From the NCBI RefSeq assembly GCF_003096555.1, contig NZ_QEKM01000001.1, positions 3,224,001 to 3,288,000 on the forward strand: DNA of 64,000 nt, written 5' to 3'. Of the stretch, positions 25,855 to 35,470 are shown one piece after another. Below the pieces are notes generated by a model that worked only from the letters and a program-made list of their open reading frames with translations, searched no databases and was not told the origin of the DNA. The first letter of the stretch is position 1. Every line of letters starts with the position of its first letter. This DNA comes from Simplicispira sp. 125 (GTDB lineage: Bacteria > Pseudomonadota > Gammaproteobacteria > Burkholderiales > Burkholderiaceae_C). Both the position numbers and the translations under genes were made by a program.

Positions 25855-27210
25855 ATGGAAGCACCCACCCCCCACACTGAAGGCATCCTGCAGGCCCTGC
25901 GCCGCCATGGCGGCGTTGCCACCAGCGCGCAACTGGTGAGCGCGCTGGGCGTGAGCCAGCCCACGGTGTCGCGCGCCCTCATGCCGCTGGTGCGCGCGGG
26001 CCGGGTGCGCAAGGTGGGCGCGGCGCGTTCGCAGCGCTACCTGCTGCCGCGCGCGGTGGCGGGGGTGGGCGACGACATCCCCCTCCTGCGCGTCAACACC
26101 GCAGGCGTGCCCGCGCCCTTTGGCCGCATGGCGCCCCTGGTGGGCGGCGCCTTCTGGGTGGACGAAGTGGACGGCGTGAGCGAGCGCCACGACGGCCTGC
26201 CCTGGTTCCTGTCCGACATGCGACCCCAGGGCTTCATGGGGCGCAACTTTGCGCAACTGCACCCCGATCTGCAACTACCCCAGGACCCGCGCCACTGGTC
26301 CGACGACGACATGCTGCGCGCCCTGGCGCTGCGCGGCGAGGACCTGCCGGGCAATCTCATCGTGGGCGACGCTTCGCTCGCGCGCTTTCACACCCTCAGC
26401 CAGCGCCTGGCGCGGGCCGCCTCGCCCGACGACTACCCGGTGCTGGCGCGCAGCGCGCTGCAGGGGCAGTTGCCGGGTTCGTCCGCCGGTGGGGAGCAGC
26501 CCAAGTTCTGTTGTGTGACGCAAGGGCGCAGCGTGATCGTGAAGTTTTCGAGTGCTGGGGACAGCCCGGCCGACCAACGCACCCGCGACCTGCTGCACAG
26601 CGAGCACCTGGCCCTGCAGGTGCTCGCACAGGCGGGCTTGCCTGCCGCGCCCACGCAGGTGTTCGAGCGCGCAGGCCGGGTGTTCCTGGAGTCCGAGCGC
26701 TTTGACCGCCGGGCACCCTGGCAGGACGACGCGCAAAGCCCGCCGCCGGGGCGCATCGGCATGGTGTCGCTGCTGGTGTACGACGCGCAGTACGTGGGCG
26801 AAATGGACCACTGGGCCGCCACCGCCCAGCGCATGCAGGCGCGCGGCCTGCTCACCCCCGAAGACGCCCGCACGCTGCGCCTGCTGGACGCCTACGGCGC
26901 GCTGATCGGCAACACCGACCGGCACTACGGCAATATTTCGCTGGTGCTGGTGGAGGACGACTGGCGCCTCTCGCCCACCTACGACATGCTGCCCATGCTC
27001 TACATGCCCATCGCGGGGGAACTGGTTCCGCAGGAACTCAGGCCCGAGCATATGGTGCCCACGGCCGCCACGCTCGATGTGTGGCGCGAGGCGTGGGCGC
27101 TGGCGCAGGACTTTTGGCACGAAGTGGCCTCGGAGGAGCGAATATCAGGCGGGTTCAGAGACATTGCGCGTGCAAACGCCGGTGCATTGACGCGCTCGAC
27201 CCAGGGATAG
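25855..27210 (+). CDS. HipA-family kinase with N-terminal HTH (YjjJ/HipH type)
   Basis: 451 aa. Residues about 9-65 form a winged helix (GGVATSAQLVSALGVSQPTVSRAL). The rest is a HipA-like Ser/Thr kinase: autophosphorylation loop GSSAGGEQPKF (208-218), K230, catalytic NTDRHYGN (353-360, D355) and YDMLPM. Closest to E. coli YjjJ, a HipA relative reported as a toxin without its own antitoxin. No HipB-like gene is adjacent, so the fused HTH may do self-control through the repeats upstream. The kinase residues look intact. Confidence 0.88.
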   Translation: MEAPTPHTEGILQALRRHGGVATSAQLVSALGVSQPTVSRALMPLVRAGRVRKVGAARSQRYLLPRAVAGVGDDIPLLRVNTAGVPAPFGRMAPLVGGAFWVDEVDGVSERHDGLPWFLSDMRPQGFMGRNFAQLHPDLQLPQDPRHWSDDDMLRALALRGEDLPGNLIVGDASLARFHTLSQRLARAASPDDYPVLARSALQGQLPGSSAGGEQPKFCCVTQGRSVIVKFSSAGDSPADQRTRDLLHSEHLALQVLAQAGLPAAPTQVFERAGRVFLESERFDRRAPWQDDAQSPPPGRIGMVSLLVYDAQYVGEMDHWAATAQRMQARGLLTPEDARTLRLLDAYGALIGNTDRHYGNISLVLVEDDWRLSPTYDMLPMLYMPIAGELVPQELRPEHMVPTAATLDVWREAWALAQDFWHEVASEERISGGFRDIARANAGALTRSTQG

Positions 27211-27371
27211 CGCAGGGTCACCAGCGTACTTTGGCAGGCGCTGCAATAGCAGTCGAGAAAAGGGCCAGGTGCGGATGCATGGGTGCCTGTATGCAATCGC
27301 CGGCAAGGGCTGTGCCCACGCCAACCTCTGCGCCAAGACCCATTCTCTCCCGTCATGACCTCTCTGCACGG

Positions 27372-28115
27372 TCACTTCGCCGACGCCGACGAACCAATAT
27401 CGTGCAGCAACCCGGCAATGAAGATCCGCACCATGCGCTCAACGTGTTCGACGACCGGCAGCCGGTGAAACCATGGGTCATCGTCCGAGCTGATGCGCAG
27501 TGACGTGATGCCGTGCACCATTTCCCAGAACATCTGGGCGGCCATTTCGATGGTGCGCTCGTCAATGGGCACGGCCTGCCCGGCCAGCAACCCTTCGACC
27601 AAGGCGCGGGCCAGTGCATAAGCGTCTTCACTCGCGTTGCCGAACTCGATGGAAGAGTTCTCTATGGCCGATGCAGGACGCGGCTCCATGAACATCAAGC
27701 GATAAGACTGCGGGTGCGCCGTGCCGAAAGTGACGTAGGCCTGCGCGACCCGGTGCAATGAGTCTGCGGGGCTGGAGGCTTCCTGCACGGCCCGTTCCAG
27801 GTGGTGAGCGAAGCGCTTGAGGTCGCCATCGACCGCCTGCGTGATCAGCGTGGCCTTGTCCTGAAAGAAACCATAGACCACCGTGGTGGACACGCCGACT
27901 TCGTCGGCCACGGCGCGCATTGTGACGGCCTGTGCGCCGCCCTTGCGCAGCAGGCGGCGTGCTGCAGCCAACAGCAACTGGCGGCGTGCTGTCTGCTCCT
28001 TGTCGCGCAGGCGCGGGCCCGCCGTGCGCCCAGGGGCGGACGGCGCGGGGCTATCAGCCACCGCCATCTTTTTCGGCCGTGGTGCGGCGCGGGTCTTGGG
28101 GGTCTCGGTCGTCAT
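27372..28115 (-). CDS. TetR-family transcriptional regulator
   Basis: 247 aa. A charged Ala/Pro-rich leader (1-40) precedes the HTH (VTMRAVADEVGVSTTVVYGFFQDKATL, about 63-88), then a helical ligand domain of the TetR/WHG type (YRLMFMEPRP). Divergent from the cytochrome c gene with a perfect palindrome in between, so it most likely represses the exported redox cluster at 28.2-32.9 kb and perhaps itself. Effector unknown. Confidence 0.88.
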   Translation of the reverse strand: MTTETPKTRAAPRPKKMAVADSPAPSAPGRTAGPRLRDKEQTARRQLLLAAARRLLRKGGAQAVTMRAVADEVGVSTTVVYGFFQDKATLITQAVDGDLKRFAHHLERAVQEASSPADSLHRVAQAYVTFGTAHPQSYRLMFMEPRPASAIENSSIEFGNASEDAYALARALVEGLLAGQAVPIDERTIEMAAQMFWEMVHGITSLRISSDDDPWFHRLPVVEHVERMVRIFIAGLLHDIGSSASAK

Positions 28116-28224
28116 GCTGCGTATTGTGCGCGGTCACTTGCCATGAACTGTCCGCACCGCGCAATGGGGCACTGTCCATCCGTGGAATCCCCATAAAAAA
28201 ACAACGTTTTATTTGAGATCATGG

Positions 28225-28239
28225 TGTTTTACTAAAACA
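28225..28239. promoter_or_regulatory. Probable TetR operator
   Basis: TGTTTTA-C-TAAAACA, a perfect 15-bp palindrome between the divergent regulator and cytochrome c genes. A related AACGTTTTA half lies about 20 bases upstream. Confidence 0.6.
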
Positions 28240-28251
28240 TCGGTTTGATCA

Positions 28252-28653
28252 ATGCACATTTCAGGCGATCAGCTCTGGCACAGGACATCACGGGGTGGGC
28301 ACTTGTTTGGACGCTGCGCCAGCGTGGCGGCGGTCTTCTTTCTGATCGCATGCAACGGGCCTGCGGTACCTGCTCTGCAGGACGAGGCGCGTGCCGAGCA
28401 ACTGCGCCCCTCATCGACCGTGTTGGCTGAAAAATACGAGCGCTCGTGCATGGTCTGCCACACCAGGATCGCTGCCAACGCTCCCCTCACGGGCTATGCG
28501 CCGGCCTGGGATGCCCGACTCAAGCAGGGCATGGACACCTTGGTACGCCATGCCGAGCAAGGCCTGGGCAGCATGCCGCCGCGAGGGCAGTGCGCCGATT
28601 GCACGTTAGATGAGCTGAGGGCACTGGTGTCCTTCATGGCGGGGTCCCACTGA
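28252..28653 (+). CDS. Cytochrome c5-like lipoprotein
   Basis: Small c-type cytochrome: one haem site CMVCH, later Met in GSMPPRGQCADC as likely sixth ligand, with a second cysteine pair typical of cytochrome c5. The leader ends LIACNG, a lipobox, so it should be a periplasm-facing lipoprotein. The ATG at 28252 has no ribosome site. A TTG at 28303 behind GGGGTG would give a neater signal peptide (MFGRCASVAAVFFLIAC). First gene of the cluster, ending one base before the flavoenzyme start. Confidence 0.85.
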   Translation: MHISGDQLWHRTSRGGHLFGRCASVAAVFFLIACNGPAVPALQDEARAEQLRPSSTVLAEKYERSCMVCHTRIAANAPLTGYAPAWDARLKQGMDTLVRHAEQGLGSMPPRGQCADCTLDELRALVSFMAGSH

Positions 28654-28654
28654 A

Positions 28655-30133
28655 ATGCCGAATATGCCGTTTGAAACTCCCGTCCCTCCCGTTCAGGTGC
28701 CCAGGCCACTCGCCAGCCCGATCCGTCGGGCCTTGTTGTGCACCGGCACTGGCGTGGCGCTGGGTGCAGCGCTGGCACCTGTAGAACTTGTCCACTCCGC
28801 GTCGCCGCCGGTGGCGCCAGCGACACCGGGGGCAGCGCCTGCGGCCAACCCTCCGGCGCGCTGGCAGAACTGGTCGGGCATTCAGCAATGCCAACCACAG
28901 CGCTTTTTGGTGCCCCGTGACGAGGCTGTGCTGGCCCAGGCGCTGCGTGAAGCGCCCAACGGCCCGGTGCGGTGCGTGGGTGCCGGACATTCTTTTACCG
29001 CCCTGGTGCCCACAGACCAATGGCTGGTGTCGCTGGACCAGCTCTCCGGGGTCAGCGAGATGGCGCCTGGCAAGGACACGGTGCTGGTGCAGGGTGGCAC
29101 GCGCCTGGCCATGGCCTCGCGCCTGCTGGATGCGGCGGGCCTGGCGCTGCGCAACCTGCCAGATGTCGATGTGCAAAGCTACGCCGGTGCGATCAGCACC
29201 GCGACCCACGGCACCGGCATGCAACTGCCGGCCCTGCATGCCGATGTGTTGGGCCTGCGCCTGGTGACGGCGCGCGGCGAGGTGATCGAATGCAATGCGC
29301 AGCAGCGCCCCGATCTGCTGGCCGCAGCGCGTGTGTCGCTGGGGAGCCTGGGTGTCATTACGCAAGCGCGGGTGCGGGTGGTGCCGGCCTACAGCCTGCA
29401 CCGCCGCGTGTGGCTGGAGCCTGCGATGCAGCTCCTGGAGCGGGCCCCCGAACTTGCTCGCAAGCACCGCAACTTCGAGTTCTATTACCTGCCCTTCACT
29501 GGTTACGCCGCGGGCATTGCGCACGACATCGACACCAGCGGCCAAGTGTTGATGCCGCACGCCGCCGACGAAGACGTGCTGCGCGACCTGCGCCGCCTGC
29601 GCGATTGGCTCGGGCACTTCCCCGCGCTGCGGCGCAAGGTGGCGGGCTGGGCCATCGATCCCGATCAGAAGGAAGAAGCCAAAAACCGTGCCTGGCGCCT
29701 GCTGGCCACCCAGCGGCCGACGCGCTTTAACGAGACCGAATACCACGTACCGCAAGAAGTGGGCGTTGCCTGCGCCAAAGAAGTGATCGCCGCGCTGGAG
29801 AAGCGCAACGGCGTGTACTTCCCGATGGAGTTCCGCTTTGTCGCCGCCGATGAGGCGGCGTGGCTCAGCCCGTTCTACCAGCGTGCAAGTTGCTCGATCG
29901 CCGTGCACGCGGCGGTGGGCGAACCGTACGACTACCTGGTGTCCGAGATCGGGCCCCTCTTTCGCAAATACCAAGGCCGCCCGCACTGGGGCAAGTTGCA
30001 CGACCTGGGCGCGGCGCAACTGGCCGCGCTGTACCCGCGCTGGGACGACTTTCTTGCCCTGCGGCGCGAGCTGGATCCGCAAGGCCGCTTCTTGAACGCC
30101 CACCTGCGCAAACTGTTTGGAGAGACTGCATGA
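28655..30133 (+). CDS. FAD-linked oxidase of the D-arabinono-1,4-lactone oxidase type, exported
   Basis: 492 aa with a twin-arginine-like leader (SPIRRALLCTGTGVALGAAL), an FAD-binding PCMH domain (RCVGAGHSFTALVPTDQ; GTRLAMASRLLDAAG; GAISTATHGTG) and a C-terminal ALO domain ending RELDPQGRFLNAHLRKLFG. Such enzymes oxidise sugar lactones or alditols. The adjoining cytochrome c gene (1 base away) suggests electrons leave by cytochrome rather than as peroxide. Its stop overlaps the next start (ATGA). Substrate unknown. Confidence 0.87.
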   Translation: MPNMPFETPVPPVQVPRPLASPIRRALLCTGTGVALGAALAPVELVHSASPPVAPATPGAAPAANPPARWQNWSGIQQCQPQRFLVPRDEAVLAQALREAPNGPVRCVGAGHSFTALVPTDQWLVSLDQLSGVSEMAPGKDTVLVQGGTRLAMASRLLDAAGLALRNLPDVDVQSYAGAISTATHGTGMQLPALHADVLGLRLVTARGEVIECNAQQRPDLLAAARVSLGSLGVITQARVRVVPAYSLHRRVWLEPAMQLLERAPELARKHRNFEFYYLPFTGYAAGIAHDIDTSGQVLMPHAADEDVLRDLRRLRDWLGHFPALRRKVAGWAIDPDQKEEAKNRAWRLLATQRPTRFNETEYHVPQEVGVACAKEVIAALEKRNGVYFPMEFRFVAADEAAWLSPFYQRASCSIAVHAAVGEPYDYLVSEIGPLFRKYQGRPHWGKLHDLGAAQLAALYPRWDDFLALRRELDPQGRFLNAHLRKLFGETA

Positions 30134-31425
30134 AAACATCCCGTCGCCGCTTGTTGCTGGCCGGTACCGGCGCGGCCGCAGTCGCCGCATTGGCTCTGCG
30201 CCCAGGCGAGACCGGTGCTCCGCACGGGCCCTACTTTTCCGAGTTGGCGCGCGCACTGCGGGCGTCTGATGTTGCCACCGATGCGACCACGCCGGTGATG
30301 GTGATCGACCGCGACCGGGTGCAAGCCAATATCCGCAAGGTAATGGCACTGAAGAACCCGGCCGTCGCCTTGCGCGTGGTCGCCAAGTCGCTGCCATGCT
30401 TTGCGCTGCTCGATTTGATCGCCCAGCAAACGCAAAGCACGCGCCAGATGGTGTTCAACCTGCCGTATCTGCTGCTGCAAACCGCCGAGCGCCCGCAGTT
30501 CGACCTGTTGCTGGGCAAGCCCATGCCGACTGGCGCGGCGCAGGTTTTCTACCAAAAGTTTCGGGGCGGTGCGTTTGACCCCAGCCGCCAGTTGCAGTGG
30601 CTGGTGGATACGCCCGAGCGGCTGGCCGAGTACCAGCAACTGGCACGCGCCCTGGGCCACAAGCTGCGCGTCAACCTGGAAATCGATGTGGGCCTGCACC
30701 GTGGGGGATTTGCGAACGCAGAGGCATTGGCGCAGGCCCTGGCGCTGTTGAAATCAGAGCCCTTGCTGGAATTCTCCGGAATGATGGGTTACGACCCGCA
30801 TGTCACAGAAATCCCCGATCTGCTGGGCGCACGCTCCGCAGCCGCGTCGCACGCCCGAAAGGTGTACGACAGCTACAAGGCCCAGGCCCTGGGGGCCTTG
30901 CCCGCCGCGCGTGAACAGGCCGCCGCGCTGACCTGGAACGCCGCCGGTTCGCCCACCTTCCACATGTACGACGGCCAGGGTGCGGCCAACGAGGTCAGCG
31001 TGGGCTCGGCTTTCGTCAAACCGGCCGAATTTGATCTGCCGCATCTGGATGCCTGTGAGCCCGCCTGCTTCATCGCCACGCCGGTGCTCAAGAACGGCGC
31101 CTTCCAGCTGCCCACGGGCGTGGAGTGGATCGGCAGTGCCGCTCAGTGGTGGGACCGCAACCAGCGCCACGGCGTGTTCCTGTATGGCGGCCAGTGGCGC
31201 GCCGATGCGGTCTCGCCTGCAGGTCTTGCACCCAGCGGCCTCTATGGCCTCTCGCCCAACCAGCAGGTCATGGTGGGCTCGGGCCGCCAGGCGCTGGTGC
31301 CTGGCGACACCGTGTTCTTCCGCCCACAAAAGAGCGAAGCACTGCTGCAGCAGTTCGGCGCCATCGTCGTGGTGTCGGGTGGCCAGGTGGTGGACCACTG
31401 GCCCGTGTTCCCCCCTGCGCCCTGA
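30130..31425 (+). CDS. DSD1-like fold-III PLP enzyme with Tat signal
   Basis: 431 aa. Tat leader TSRRRLLLAGTGAAAVAALA, then an alanine-racemase-type barrel. VMVIDRDRVQANIRKV and VVAKSLP carry the region of the PLP lysine. The C-terminal part (FHMYDGQGAANEVSVGSAFV, later HGVFLYGG) resembles D-serine dehydratase/D-threonine aldolase (DSD1). Those relatives are cytoplasmic, so export is unusual. Coupled by ATGA to the flavoenzyme, so they should act in one pathway on a D- or hydroxy-amino compound. Activity cannot be fixed from sequence. Confidence 0.82.
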   Translation: MKTSRRRLLLAGTGAAAVAALALRPGETGAPHGPYFSELARALRASDVATDATTPVMVIDRDRVQANIRKVMALKNPAVALRVVAKSLPCFALLDLIAQQTQSTRQMVFNLPYLLLQTAERPQFDLLLGKPMPTGAAQVFYQKFRGGAFDPSRQLQWLVDTPERLAEYQQLARALGHKLRVNLEIDVGLHRGGFANAEALAQALALLKSEPLLEFSGMMGYDPHVTEIPDLLGARSAAASHARKVYDSYKAQALGALPAAREQAAALTWNAAGSPTFHMYDGQGAANEVSVGSAFVKPAEFDLPHLDACEPACFIATPVLKNGAFQLPTGVEWIGSAAQWWDRNQRHGVFLYGGQWRADAVSPAGLAPSGLYGLSPNQQVMVGSGRQALVPGDTVFFRPQKSEALLQQFGAIVVVSGGQVVDHWPVFPPAP

Positions 31426-31460
31426 GCTTTGCGCCTTTCACACCACCCCAGGAGACCTTG

Positions 31461-31883
31461 ATGCCGCGCCATGCCTTTTCCCTTTTCTCCCTGCTGCTGG
31501 CCGCTTTGCCAGCCCACAGCGCTACCCCGCAAGACGCCCAGGGCCTGTGGCTGAGTGCCGACAAGGCGGCAGTGATCGAATTCAAACCCTGCGCCGATGC
31601 CGCCACGGCGCTGTGCGGCCAGATCGTGTGGGACAAGGACGCCGGTACCCCCGAGGACACCTGCGGCGTACGCATCGCCAAGCTGCAAAAGTTTGACGGC
31701 GAGGCCTGGCGCCAGGGCTGGGTGCACGACCCGCGCGACAAGAAAAACTACAAAGGCGCCATCCGCGTCAAGGGGGACGGCAAGGTGCTCGCCGTGCGTG
31801 CCTACATCGGCACCGAAATGCTGGGCCAGACCGAAGAGATGACCCGCACCGATACGGTGCCGGACGGCTGCAAAGCGCACTGA
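31461..31883 (+). CDS. DUF2147 secreted protein
   Basis: 140 aa with a signal peptide (MPRHAFSLFSLLLAALPAHSA) and a DUF2147 body (GLWLSADKAAVIEFKPC, CGQIVWDKD, KNYKGAIRVKGDGKVLAVRAYIG). Family of small periplasmic beta-rich proteins, function unknown to me. AGGAGA precedes the ATG. Fourth gene of the exported cluster. Confidence 0.85.
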   Translation: MPRHAFSLFSLLLAALPAHSATPQDAQGLWLSADKAAVIEFKPCADAATALCGQIVWDKDAGTPEDTCGVRIAKLQKFDGEAWRQGWVHDPRDKKNYKGAIRVKGDGKVLAVRAYIGTEMLGQTEEMTRTDTVPDGCKAH

Positions 31884-31925
31884 TCCACACCACAAAAAAC
31901 CAAATCCATCCGAGGAGACACCCCT

Positions 31926-32861
31926 ATGTTCCGTTCACATCCCATGGCATCCGTCACCCGCACCACGCTGGCCATTGGCGCCCTTTGCGCCAGTCTGTCG
32001 GGCGCAGCCTTCGCCCAGCGTGCATCTGCCCCCGCGGCAGAGGAGCCCGAAATCCAGTCGTATGCCATCGACGCCGAGGTCAAGCTCTCCAGCGATCGCA
32101 AGACGCGCGGCGTGTCCGACACCTTCAACCGCCCTGGTGCCGAGTTGACGGTGGATGCCGTGCACGAGTCCGGTCTGCTCGCCCACTTCCAGCTAGCGTC
32201 CGTCAGCAAGGTGACTTTCCCCAACAGCAACCGACTCAACCCCACACTGGCACTCGGCTGGCGCGGTGGCAACCCCGAAGGCGTGCACTATGGCGCCGCC
32301 GTGGCGCGTGAATGGTTTACCCGCGCCCGTGTTGATGCCCCCACGGGGTTCGATGAGCAGATGAATCCGCTGGGTATGGCCACCACCAACTTCAACACCA
32401 GCTACCTGCTGGGCGAGTTGGGCTACGGCATCTTCACCGCGCGCTACCTGTACGTGGCCAGCAAGGACTTTCGGGGCCTCAACACCTCTACCGTGTGCGC
32501 CGGCTACCTGCCCGCAATGATGGCCGGGGGCGACCCCAGCTCGGCGATGAACTGCTATGGCGCAGGGTTCAAGCACTCGCGCGGCACGCAGCTGCTGGAC
32601 TTTGATGTGGCCTACCCCCTCAACGGCACGACCAAGCTCATCGGGCACCTGGGTTGGCAGTTTGTGCGCAACTTCAGCGCCATGAACACCGTGGACTACC
32701 GGCTGGGCATCGAGCACACCCGCTGGGGCTTTGTTTTTGGCGCCGAAATCGCCGGTGCCAAAGCGCGTGAGCGTGAGCTCTTTGTGGCGACCGATGGCAA
32801 CGGAACCCCGCGCCGCCTCGACCGTACGGCCATCATCTTGAGCGTTGCCAAGCGCTTCTAG
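31926..32861 (+). CDS. TorF-type putative outer-membrane porin
   Basis: 311 aa, signal peptide ending SGAAFAQ, alternating beta-strand pattern and C-terminal SVAKRF with terminal Phe, as in outer-membrane barrels. The IDAEVKLSSDRKTRGVSDT start of the mature protein matches the Gcw_chp/TorF-family porins. GAGGAGA lies upstream. As last gene of the cluster it probably admits the substrate of the exported enzymes. Confidence 0.82.
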   Translation: MFRSHPMASVTRTTLAIGALCASLSGAAFAQRASAPAAEEPEIQSYAIDAEVKLSSDRKTRGVSDTFNRPGAELTVDAVHESGLLAHFQLASVSKVTFPNSNRLNPTLALGWRGGNPEGVHYGAAVAREWFTRARVDAPTGFDEQMNPLGMATTNFNTSYLLGELGYGIFTARYLYVASKDFRGLNTSTVCAGYLPAMMAGGDPSSAMNCYGAGFKHSRGTQLLDFDVAYPLNGTTKLIGHLGWQFVRNFSAMNTVDYRLGIEHTRWGFVFGAEIAGAKARERELFVATDGNGTPRRLDRTAIILSVAKRF

Positions 32862-32972
32862 CGGAGGTCTGTCCTGCCGCCCCTCTTACCAAAGGTTTCG
32901 TTGTATGCCTCGAGCATGCCGCTCACACACGGCGTCAAGCCAACGCCAACCAAGCCCGCACAACCCATGCCC

Positions 32973-33290
32973 TCAGTGATAGTCACTCTCATACTGATGC
33001 CGAACCGCACCAATCACGACCTGCTGACCATCACGAATCTCAAACAGCGCCACATAACCCGAATGACCGAAGGTAATGATCAGTTCCCGCACTAAAGCAC
33101 TGACACCTGCTTTGCGGCAACTGAACGGACTGTGGGCCAAAAGCTGGCACGCCTGCTCAATGGCCTCAATGGCACGTGCCGGAATGTCCAGATCCCCGGT
33201 GGGACTGCGCAGCTCGCGATCCAGAAGGTGATCGAACAGCCGTTCCAAGTCTTCCGCCGCCTCGCGGCTGAAGATCACCTGGAAGCTCAT
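32973..33290 (-). CDS. ParE/RelE-family toxin
   Basis: 105 aa: FQVIFSREAAEDLERLFDHLLD, SPFSCRKAG, ALFEIRDGQQVVIGAVRHQYESDYH follow the ParE/RelE plan. The late arginine and HQYESDYH end are ParE-like, so gyrase is a plausible target. Start overlaps the antitoxin stop (ATGA). Second gene of the pair. Confidence 0.88.
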   Translation of the reverse strand: MSFQVIFSREAAEDLERLFDHLLDRELRSPTGDLDIPARAIEAIEQACQLLAHSPFSCRKAGVSALVRELIITFGHSGYVALFEIRDGQQVVIGAVRHQYESDYH

Positions 33291-33559
33291 GGACGCTGCG
33301 AGCCAGTTGCTGCAGCCAGCCGCGCTTTCAACCGGGCGACCACCGCCTCTGCTGGGATGCCATCACCAGCGTCCACGGTTCTTTGCACAGCAGCGATGCC
33401 GCGGCGCACGAATTCCGATTGCATTTGGCGCCGCGCTACCTCGTTGCGGACAGCGGTTTCGACCAAGCCAGCAAGGCTCTCACCTTCTTCCAGAGCCTGC
33501 TCCATATCTGCGCGAAACGCGGGGTTGATGCGGACGGGCGGGATGGTGGCGGTTTTCAT
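33287..33559 (-). CDS. ParD-like antitoxin
   Basis: 90 aa. A short N-terminal strand MKTATIPPVRINPAF and following helices look like a ribbon-helix-helix DNA-binding domain (ESLAGLVETAVRNEVARRQ). The C-terminal charged helix should wrap the toxin. Located first, as is normal, with a 4-base overlap to the toxin. No prophage or plasmid genes nearby. Confidence 0.82.
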   Translation of the reverse strand: MKTATIPPVRINPAFRADMEQALEEGESLAGLVETAVRNEVARRQMQSEFVRRGIAAVQRTVDAGDGIPAEAVVARLKARLAAATGSQRP

Positions 33560-33602
33560 GACCTAAGTGTATCGCATATGTGATGCAAACACCCTGCGGG
33601 CA

Positions 33603-35459
33603 CTATCCCCCACACACCCGCAGCACATCGCCCCCATACGCCTCCAGCTTCTTCGCCCCCATGCCGCTGATGCCCTGCAAATCATCGAGCGTTGCCGGGC
33701 AGCGCTCGGCAATCGCGGCCAGGGTGGCGTCGTGGAAGATCACGTAGGCCGGCAGGTTGTGTTCGCGGGCCACCTCGGCGCGCCAGGCCTTGAGGTTGAT
33801 GAATCGCACCTGGGCGTCCTGGCCCAGGTTGGCGGCGGCGGCCGAGGGCGTGGCGGTGCGGCGTGTGCGCTTGGGGGCGGCGTGGGCCGTGGCCTCGCGC
33901 AACTGCACAGGCTGCTCACCGCGCAGCACGGCGCGCGAGCCCGCGGCGAGGCACAGGGTATCAAAGCTGTGGCCGTTTTCCAGGCTCACCTTGTGCAGGC
34001 CCACGGCGCCGGTGGCCAGCAGTTGGCGCAGTACACCGCGCAATTGCGCCTCGGTGTATTCCTTGCCCAGACCAAAGGTGGAGAGCTTGTTGTGCGCGAA
34101 CTGCTGGACTTTCTCGGTGTCCTTGCCGCGCACGATGTCCATGATGTGCCCGGTGCCAAAGGTCAGGCCGCTGGCCTCGTGCACGCGGTAGATGGTGGAC
34201 AGCAGCTTGCGGGCAGCGTCAGTGCCGTCCCATACGGGAGGAGGGTTGAGGCAGTTGTCGCAATTCCCGCAGGGAGCGGACTGTTCGCCAAAGTACGCCA
34301 GCAACCGCACGCGGCGGCAGTCCGTGGCTTCGGCCAGGCCCAGCAGGGCGTCGAGCTTGCCACGCAGCGCGGTCTTGAATTCTTCGCCTGCCGGGCTTTC
34401 GTCGATCATGCGGCGCTGGTTGACTACGTCGGCGAGGCCATAGGCCATCCACGCATCGGCGGGCAAGCCGTCGCGCCCGGCGCGGCCGGTTTCCTGGTAG
34501 TAGCCCTCGATGTTCTTGGGCATGTCCACATGCGCCACAAAGCGCACATCGGGCTTGTCGATGCCCATGCCAAACGCAATCGTGGCGACCATGACGATGC
34601 CTTCTTCGCGCAGAAAGCGGTCCTGGTGCTTCTTGCGCACCGCGCCATCCAGACCTGCGTGGTAGGGCAGGGCGTTGATGCCCGCATCCTGCAGCGTGCT
34701 GGCCAGCTCGTCCACACGTTTGCGTGACTGGCAATACACCACACCCGCCTCGCCCGTGTGTTCGCGCTCGATGAAGCGCAGCAGCTGCGTGGTGGCGTCT
34801 TTTTTTTCTTCGATGCGGTAGCGGATATTGGGGCGGTCAAAGCTGCTGATGAACAGGCGCGCCTCTTGCAACTGCAGCCGCTCGACGATGTCTTCGCGCG
34901 TCAGCGCGTCGGCCGTGGCCGTGAGCGCAATGCGCGGCACGCCCGGAAAGCGCTCGTGCAGCACCGTGAGTGCGCGGTATTCAGGCCGGAAGTCGTGGCC
35001 CCACTGGCTCACGCAGTGCGCCTCGTCAATGGCGAACAAGCTCAGTTTGCTCTGCGCGTACAGGTCGTCCAGCAGGCCCAGAAAGCGCGGTGTGTTCAGC
35101 CGCTCGGGTGCGGCGTACAGCAGGGTGATGGCGCCCGTCTGCAGGCGCAGCTCCACGTCCTGCGACTCTTCATAGCCCAGGCTGGAATTGAGAAAGGCCG
35201 CATCCACCCCGGCCTCGTGCAGGGCGCCCACCTGGTCGTGCATCAGCGCAATCAGTGGCGAGACGACGATGGCCACGCCGCGGCCCTGCTGCTGGCGCAC
35301 GATGGCGGGCACCTGGTAGCACAGGCTTTTGCCGCCGCCCGTGGGCATGAGCACCAGCGCATCGCCACCCGCCACCACATGCGCGACGATAGCCTCCTGC
35401 GGGCCACGGAATTGCTCGTAGCCGAAGACGTCTTTCAGGATGGAGTGCGCGGGAGACAA
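33603..35459 (-). CDS. recQ: ATP-dependent DNA helicase RecQ
   Basis: 3'-5' DNA helicase of recombination and replication-fork repair. Motif I is [41 protein letters not shown] zinc cysteines are [12 protein letters not shown]...CGNCDNC, and a C-terminal HRDC domain ends [17 protein letters not shown] start at TTG 35459 (AAAGAG upstream), giving 618 aa, because the longer ATG start at 35516 lacks a ribosome site and its first 14 codons are a copy of the intergenic repeat. That longer form cannot be excluded. Confidence 0.93.
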   Translation of the reverse strand: MSPAHSILKDVFGYEQFRGPQEAIVAHVVAGGDALVLMPTGGGKSLCYQVPAIVRQQQGRGVAIVVSPLIALMHDQVGALHEAGVDAAFLNSSLGYEESQDVELRLQTGAITLLYAAPERLNTPRFLGLLDDLYAQSKLSLFAIDEAHCVSQWGHDFRPEYRALTVLHERFPGVPRIALTATADALTREDIVERLQLQEARLFISSFDRPNIRYRIEEKKDATTQLLRFIEREHTGEAGVVYCQSRKRVDELASTLQDAGINALPYHAGLDGAVRKKHQDRFLREEGIVMVATIAFGMGIDKPDVRFVAHVDMPKNIEGYYQETGRAGRDGLPADAWMAYGLADVVNQRRMIDESPAGEEFKTALRGKLDALLGLAEATDCRRVRLLAYFGEQSAPCGNCDNCLNPPPVWDGTDAARKLLSTIYRVHEASGLTFGTGHIMDIVRGKDTEKVQQFAHNKLSTFGLGKEYTEAQLRGVLRQLLATGAVGLHKVSLENGHSFDTLCLAAGSRAVLRGEQPVQLREATAHAAPKRTRRTATPSAAAANLGQDAQVRFINLKAWRAEVAREHNLPAYVIFHDATLAAIAERCPATLDDLQGISGMGAKKLEAYGGDVLRVCGG

Positions 35460-35470
35460 TGAAATGCTCT

